A stretch of DNA of 33,494 nt from Ktedonobacteraceae bacterium (GTDB lineage Bacteria > Chloroflexota > Ktedonobacteria > Ktedonobacterales > Ktedonobacteraceae), in assembly GCA_013695595.1 (NCBI GenBank), contig JACDAE010000492.1, positions 1-33,494 on the forward strand, written 5' to 3'. Each line of letters opens with the position of its first letter. The stretch's first letter is position 1. Position numbers and translations under genes: made by a program. The notes beneath the pieces were generated by a model. It was not told where the DNA came from, made no database searches, and saw only the letters and a list, made by a program, of their open reading frames with translations. This document shows, in pieces, positions 27,972 through 33,494 of this stretch.

Positions 27972-30026
27972 ATGACTTTTCAACGAAACCGGTTTACATT
28001 TATGCTTATCTTCCTGCTGGCTGCGCTGGCTTCCACAGGAGGTATACTTTTCCCAGCGCTCAGTGTTCCTGCCTATGCAGCCTCCACGAAGACACCTGCA
28101 ATTACTTTGAGTAGTCACACTGTACACCCAGGGCAACAACTTACTATTACAGTCCAGGGCTTGACGCCTCAGGCTCCTTTTCAACTTCTACTCGGGGCGG
28201 CTAAAGATACAGTGGCTTCCTATATCTGGTCCGATAGTAATGGTACATTAACAAATACTTTTACATTTCCTACAAATTACATCACTCAGGGAACCTACAC
28301 ATTGTATCTTTACTCCGAAGATGATAGTTCCGTATCTATCGCTCAGACGGTAATCAAAGTTGTCCCGACAGTTTTTCAGGTGACAGGCAATTCTGGCCTG
28401 CCAGTAACTATTACAGGTGCCGGTTTCAATACAAATGAAATTGTTGAGGTTTATTTTGGCACTAAAACGAGTGGAACAGATGAGGGGACAACGCAAAGTG
28501 ATAGCTATGGCAGCATATCATTCTTATTTACAATACCGTCCGGCCTGGCTGTTGGAACGTACCCAGTTACATTTGTACGTACCTTGCAAACACCAGCAAC
28601 AATTACTGGGAAAATTACACTCTATCTTCTTACGATCTCAACCCCCAGTAGTGCCAGAGATGAACAAACCGCTATCGTAAAAGGAACCGGCTTTGCAGCA
28701 AATGAATACGTTACACTGACCTGGAATGCAAACGGTGGTCAGCAACTTTATGCGGATCAAACTGACAATAAAGGTTCATTTACATTCAACGTCTTTTTGC
28801 AATTAGCTCCCTATGGTAGTTATACTCTCACAGCTACAGGAAATACCAGCGGTCTATCTGTCAGCACATCTCTGCGTGTCGAACCAGAAATCAGCCTTTT
28901 CGACAGTAATCATAATGTCAGTGGACAGGGCAATCCTGGGGAACAAATTAAAGTCCATGGAGGTGGATTTAATGCAAATGAACGGGTGAACATCTACTTC
29001 CAGACACCAAAAAACGGCATTACAACGTTTACAACAGACAACTTTGGCACCATAGATACAACTATTACTATGCCGCTGTCCTATATCTCTACTACAACGT
29101 ACTATGTCTATGCTAAGAATGCCACTGGAAGCACACATGCACGAGCAAAATTCACTTATATAACTCCAAGTACTACATTCTTCCGTCGGTACAATCCTGA
29201 TACATCTGCAGGCACCCTTTACGTTGATGGCTTTGGAACGAATGAAACTATTCAGGTTTTTGACCATTACAAACAGGCGAATCAGGTTAAAATCGTGACT
29301 CTCACCACTGATGCTGGTGGCTCTGCTGTAACAGTTATTACGTGGCCCAGTTCCCCACATAGCAATCCGGTCACTTTTGCCGCCATAGGACAAACGACAA
29401 AGCTTATCGCAACGAATACTCATACTGTCGATCCTACGTTAGTAACGACTACGACCGATCAGCTTAATGCAAATGGCAATGCGGGCGATATCGTACCATT
29501 CCAGGGAAAAGATTTTGCGGCAAAAGAAAAGATACATATTACATTTAATGATAAAGTTGTATTCACGGTCACAAGTAATGGAGATGGCTCTTTTACAGCT
29601 CCTGTGGTAATCCCTCCCCTCAGCACTGTAAGTGCGGGAGCTGGTAATATACAAGTGAAAGCTATTGGCGTCACTAGTGGGCTTGTTGCTGGTCAGTCTC
29701 CATATCTAGTGACCTTCTATTACCAACCAACATTGACCTTAACACCTGCCTCTGGACCATCAGGAACAACCATTACCGTCACAGGTGCACACTTCTCTGC
29801 TGGTGCCAATATACCGATAGGTTGGGACGGACCTTTTACTCCCGATCCTGGCCTTTCCGGATATCCTGCTGGAACATACGCTGTTACAGATGCAGACCAC
29901 AATGGCAATTTCACACTGACCATTCAGGCCGATGGGCTGGTAAGTGGACAAACTTATCATGTTACAGCTTCGAACTTTTCTAATGTTTCAGCCCCTTCGG
30001 CGACAGCCACTTTCGTCGCTCAATAA
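27972..30026 (+). CDS. Secreted repetitive Ig-like (IPT/TIG-like) domain protein
   Basis: N-terminal signal peptide; repeated cores 'ITGAGFNTNEIVEVYF', 'VKGTGFAANEYVTLTW', 'VHGGGFNANERVNIYF', 'FQGKDFAAKEKIHITF', 'VTGAHFSAGANIPIGW'. Confidence 0.75.
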   Translation: MTFQRNRFTFMLIFLLAALASTGGILFPALSVPAYAASTKTPAITLSSHTVHPGQQLTITVQGLTPQAPFQLLLGAAKDTVASYIWSDSNGTLTNTFTFPTNYITQGTYTLYLYSEDDSSVSIAQTVIKVVPTVFQVTGNSGLPVTITGAGFNTNEIVEVYFGTKTSGTDEGTTQSDSYGSISFLFTIPSGLAVGTYPVTFVRTLQTPATITGKITLYLLTISTPSSARDEQTAIVKGTGFAANEYVTLTWNANGGQQLYADQTDNKGSFTFNVFLQLAPYGSYTLTATGNTSGLSVSTSLRVEPEISLFDSNHNVSGQGNPGEQIKVHGGGFNANERVNIYFQTPKNGITTFTTDNFGTIDTTITMPLSYISTTTYYVYAKNATGSTHARAKFTYITPSTTFFRRYNPDTSAGTLYVDGFGTNETIQVFDHYKQANQVKIVTLTTDAGGSAVTVITWPSSPHSNPVTFAAIGQTTKLIATNTHTVDPTLVTTTTDQLNANGNAGDIVPFQGKDFAAKEKIHITFNDKVVFTVTSNGDGSFTAPVVIPPLSTVSAGAGNIQVKAIGVTSGLVAGQSPYLVTFYYQPTLTLTPASGPSGTTITVTGAHFSAGANIPIGWDGPFTPDPGLSGYPAGTYAVTDADHNGNFTLTIQADGLVSGQTYHVTASNFSNVSAPSATATFVAQ

Positions 30027-30056
30027 AATAAAAAGGATTTCCACCATTTGGGGGGC

Positions 30057-30114
30057 GAATAAAGATAAAAAGGAACTGATGGCCAGGGCCATCAGTTCCT
30101 TTTTATCTTTATTC
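30057..30114. terminator. 28-bp perfect inverted repeat with AG centre, bidirectional terminator candidate
   Basis: GAATAAAGATAAAAAGGAACTGATGGCC-ag-GGCCATCAGTTCCTTTTTATCTTTATTC between convergent genes, with A/T tracts inside both arms. Confidence 0.85.
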
Positions 30115-30122
30115 TCTATGTA

Positions 30123-31148
30123 TTAGAAGCTACCACTGCTTCCAGAATCGCCACCCCCTCCAAAGTCTCCACCACCACCGCCACCGAAATCTCCGCTTGA
30201 CCCGCCTCCGAAACCACCACCATCATTATTTCCTCCTCCGAAATCTCCACTCGACCCACCTCCGTCGTTGTTACCGCCTCCAAAGTCCCCGCTCGATCCT
30301 CCTCCGAAATTGCCTCCATCGTTGTTTCCACCATTATTGTCACGCTCACCCTGCTCCTTACCGAGCTCATAGCCAAGCAAACCACCAGCCGCCGCGCCCA
30401 GGCCTCCTGCGGCCAGAGGATTCATGCCCTGGTTCTGGTTATAACCAGGCCCATAGTTAGGAGGATAGCCACCTTGATTATACTGATTGTAATTGGGATC
30501 ATAAGGAGGCGCTACCGGACCTCTATTGAAACCTCTGTTAAAGAAGCCTCCTCCAGTTCCACGTTTTCGACCGCGTACAACAGCAAAAACTGCGATAGCC
30601 GCAAGGATAAGGAAGCCAATACAGCAGATGGTGCCAAATCCTATGCCACCAGCAGCACTACCACCCAGGCCAGGGACGCTCACACCACCACTATTACCAG
30701 AGGCACCACGCAGAGATTGTACAGCCGCCACTGTTGCACTGGTGTAATCATTGTTATGAAAATTGCTGGCAAAGGCATTGCGTGCATCCGTATATTGACT
30801 GTTGGAAAGACTTACGCCGCTCGCGCCAACAATTGCCAGGTGCCTATGTGTTGTGTCGATTGCGATAACAATCAAGTTGCTCTTTTTGAGGCTATTTTTA
30901 GCAGTCTGATCAAAACTGGATGTTGATCCTGTAAAATTGTTTGTGGTGTAGATGTCTATAGGATACGACAATGAAGAAGCTTCGTTTCCCACCTTCGTCT
31001 GATCAAGCACGCCAGCTCTATCGTATATATTGACCGTATCCGCAAATGTAGCTGTTGCCGTTATGCATAGTAAGCATAATGCGGCCAGCAGAGCGAATAA
31101 GCCTGTACGCCATCTTCCATCCACTATCCGTGAATATGCTTTCCTCAT
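30123..31148 (-). CDS. TPM-like domain secreted/membrane protein with Gly-rich repetitive C-terminus
   Basis: Signal peptide, 'VNIYDRAGVLDQTKVGNEASSL...NSLKKSNLIVIAIDTTHRHLAIVGASGVSLSNSQYTDARNAF', TM 'IGFGTICCIGFLILAAIAVFAVVRGRKR', C-term (S)GDFGGGNNDGGG repeats. Confidence 0.65.
   Translation of the reverse strand: MRKAYSRIVDGRWRTGLFALLAALCLLCITATATFADTVNIYDRAGVLDQTKVGNEASSLSYPIDIYTTNNFTGSTSSFDQTAKNSLKKSNLIVIAIDTTHRHLAIVGASGVSLSNSQYTDARNAFASNFHNNDYTSATVAAVQSLRGASGNSGGVSVPGLGGSAAGGIGFGTICCIGFLILAAIAVFAVVRGRKRGTGGGFFNRGFNRGPVAPPYDPNYNQYNQGGYPPNYGPGYNQNQGMNPLAAGGLGAAAGGLLGYELGKEQGERDNNGGNNDGGNFGGGSSGDFGGGNNDGGGSSGDFGGGNNDGGGFGGGSSGDFGGGGGGDFGGGGDSGSSGSF
30130..30335 (-). repeat. Imperfect coding repeats for the SSGDFGGGNNDGGG tail
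   Basis: Recurrent CCGAAATCTCC(A/G)CT(C/T)GA(C/T)CC-type units on the + strand. Confidence 0.7.
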
Positions 31149-31315
31149 AATCCTTCTCCTCCCGAAAGTACTATGGTGAACTGGTCAGAGATCTCCATAG
31201 CACACAACAATACAAATTCACAAGATCCCTTCGAGCACACCGCACGTCCCTCCACTCATCTTAACCTTGCCCTTCTTATACGTTTGTGAGGCTATGTTGT
31301 TGCGGATCGTGCTTC

Positions 31316-31600
31316 TTAAGAACGATTCGGATCGGAGGTATCTCCTCTATTCGAGATGCCACTGAAATTTCCACCAACGTCATCGCCACGCGGCTCCAGA
31401 CCTTTTTCATCCAGATCTGGTGTGCCCAGACGATTCTTCACGATATCTCCGCGCGTATCAATACCCGGTTCTGGACTGGTCTTGTTGCTTTTTCCCTTAT
31501 ATGAACGAGTGCGGAAAATACCAACGATAATTACTATCATCACCACTACGAATATTACAATTATTAAAGCAAGAAAAAGCGGTAAAGCTGTTGTCATCAT
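31316..31600 (-). CDS. Small single-pass membrane protein, 94 aa
   Basis: N-terminal TM 'LPLFLALIIVIFVVVMIVIIVGIF' and hydrophilic tail; upstream of its ATG on minus strand is GGAGGATATGATG. Confidence 0.6.
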   Translation of the reverse strand: MMTTALPLFLALIIVIFVVVMIVIIVGIFRTRSYKGKSNKTSPEPGIDTRGDIVKNRLGTPDLDEKGLEPRGDDVGGNFSGISNRGDTSDPNRS

Positions 31601-31806
31601 ATCCTCCAGGTTTCTAATCGTACTTCTATATACAGATTAGTCGCAGTACAAAAAATCGCCACACTCTGGAACACGGACGATCTTTCTATCTGGATACAAT
31701 TTCTAACCCTGTACAAAGCGAGATTAATCATGTCAGGTTACTCGTTTTCGCTCTTCAGTCATGTTACAATAAGGGCGCTACTACAGCATTTCTACAGGGA
31801 ATTCTC

Positions 31807-31823
31807 TGTCGCCAGGGGCGACA
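31807..31823 (+). promoter_or_regulatory. Short stem-loop in the gpmI leader
   Basis: TGTCGCC-agg-GGCGACA, 29 nt before ATG 31853. Confidence 0.45.
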
Positions 31824-31852
31824 ATCACGTATTAAATTGATGGAGCAAATGT

Positions 31853-33436
31853 ATGAGTACAACACCTTCCAGGCGACCTCGCCCTTTTGTTTTGATCATT
31901 ATGGATGGTTGGGGCATTAACCCACGGCAAGATGGGAATGCGATTGCACTGGCACGCACCCCAAATATTGATAAACTGGCACGCACCTGGCCACATACGG
32001 CAGTGAGAACTTCTGGCCTGGCAGTTGGTCTGCCAGAAGGCCAGATGGGAAACTCTGAAGTTGGTCATCAAAATATTGGCGCGGGAAAACGTGTTCTGCA
32101 AGACTATACACGTGTAAGCGAATCTATTGAGGATGGCACCTTTTTTCAAAATCCAGCTCTCCTTAAAGCCATCGAGCACGTCAAGAAAAACCAGTCACAG
32201 TTACATATTTGTGGTTTGCTTGGCAATGGCGGCGTTCATGCTCACGAAACACACCTTGAAGCCCTGCTGCGTCTGGCTCAGAGACATAACATCGAGCATG
32301 TTTATATCCACGCATTCAGCGATGGGCGCGATACTTCTCCCACAGGTGGCGTGGAATTTATGCAGCTATTGGAGACACGTGCACGCGAGATCGGTGGCGG
32401 CCACCCTGCAAAGGTGGCAACCGTGAGCGGGCGTTACTATGCAATGGATCGTGATAATCGTTGGGACCGCACTGGTATGACATACATGGCAATGACGCGC
32501 GGAGAAGGACTGAAAGCCAGCTCTGCTATGGCCGCAATTCAGCAGGCTTACGACCAAAAAATCACGGACGAATTTATTCTGCCCACCGTCGTACTTGAAG
32601 ATGGTCATCCGGTGGCATTGGTAAAAGCGGGTGATGCAGTTATTCACTACAATTTCCGCCCCGACCGCGCACGCCAACTGACCAAAGCATTTGTCTTGAA
32701 AGAATTGCCTCCCCAGGCTGAGGGAAAATTTAATCGTGGCCCACGCCTGGACGATCTGACGTATGTAATGATGACTGAATACGAAGCTGGCCTCGATGCC
32801 GAAGTAGCCTACCGTGCTGATGAAGTAGATATGCCCCTGGCTCGTGTGATCTCGGAGCAGGGCCTACGTCAGTTCCACACAGCGGAAACCGAGAAGTACG
32901 CCCATGTTACCTACTTTATCAATGGGCGACGCGAGACACCATTCCCCGGTGAAGATCGTGATCTGGTGCCTTCACCAAAGGTTCCAACCTACGATCTACA
33001 GCCTGAAATGAGCGCGGCTGGCATTACAGACACTGCCGTTGAACATATTCGCAGCGGCCTGTATGATCTCGTTATTATGAACTATGCCAACGCCGATATG
33101 GTTGGTCACACCGGCATCATTGAGGCAACCATTAAAGCCGTCGAAACCGTCGATACTGGCGTTGGCCGCGTTGTAGAAGCCGCCCTTGCTGTCGGTGGAG
33201 GCCTTGCCATCACCGCTGATCATGGAAATGCAGAGCAACTTATCGAATATGCCACCGGTAAACCATTCACGGCCCATACAACCTTCCCGGTTCCCTTATA
33301 TCTGGTAGTTCCTGGCTTAGAACAAGCTCATCTACGTAACAATGGTATTCTCGCGGACGTATCACCAACAATTCTCCAGATTCTGGGCATTCCACAGCCA
33401 AAAGATATGCAGGGACGTTCACTTTTACTACCCTAA
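31853..33436 (+). CDS. gpmI: 2,3-bisphosphoglycerate-independent phosphoglycerate mutase
   Basis: 'VLIIMDGWGINPRQDGNAIALARTPNID', 'GLPEGQMGNSEVGHQNIGAGKRVLQD', 'HAFSDGRDTSP', 'NYANADMVGHTG', 'ITADHGNAEQL'. Confidence 0.97.
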   Translation: MSTTPSRRPRPFVLIIMDGWGINPRQDGNAIALARTPNIDKLARTWPHTAVRTSGLAVGLPEGQMGNSEVGHQNIGAGKRVLQDYTRVSESIEDGTFFQNPALLKAIEHVKKNQSQLHICGLLGNGGVHAHETHLEALLRLAQRHNIEHVYIHAFSDGRDTSPTGGVEFMQLLETRAREIGGGHPAKVATVSGRYYAMDRDNRWDRTGMTYMAMTRGEGLKASSAMAAIQQAYDQKITDEFILPTVVLEDGHPVALVKAGDAVIHYNFRPDRARQLTKAFVLKELPPQAEGKFNRGPRLDDLTYVMMTEYEAGLDAEVAYRADEVDMPLARVISEQGLRQFHTAETEKYAHVTYFINGRRETPFPGEDRDLVPSPKVPTYDLQPEMSAAGITDTAVEHIRSGLYDLVIMNYANADMVGHTGIIEATIKAVETVDTGVGRVVEAALAVGGGLAITADHGNAEQLIEYATGKPFTAHTTFPVPLYLVVPGLEQAHLRNNGILADVSPTILQILGIPQPKDMQGRSLLLP

Positions 33437-33494
33437 AGCGGAGAAACGGCATTATCTTGCATGCACCCGCTTCCCAAGCGGATCGGGGTAGGGG

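Overview
This looks like a chromosomal window from a Ktedonobacteria/Chloroflexota-type bacterium; the taxonomic guess is inference from gene content and protein style. Most of it is housekeeping: mnmG, tRNA-Leu(UAA), an ECF sigma/anti-sigma pair, an RlmD/TrmA-type RNA methyltransferase, gyrA, a complete F1Fo ATP synthase operon (atpI-B-E-F-H-A-G-D-C), and gpmI. A compact accessory region lies at about 1-5065. It contains a purine/G-rich repeat tract, a sigma-70 factor with an extra C-terminal excisionase-type HTH, two small zinc-ribbon ORFs (one of 47 aa missing from the ORF track), and an AT-rich intergenic region with seven TTCACA/TGTGAA hexamers. To the right of these is a gene pair: an HTH + GNAT-like protein and a large serine recombinase. 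This accessory module is the best candidate for something undescribed. Other points of note: long near-perfect inverted repeats at three of four convergent gene junctions, palindromes overlapping predicted -10 boxes (notably a 21-nt palindrome at the tRNA-Leu promoter), an atpE-atpF intergenic hairpin, a tandem bPH2 + PASTA membrane protein, and a repetitive secreted Ig-like protein. All product calls come from reading translated sequence; no database searches were run.
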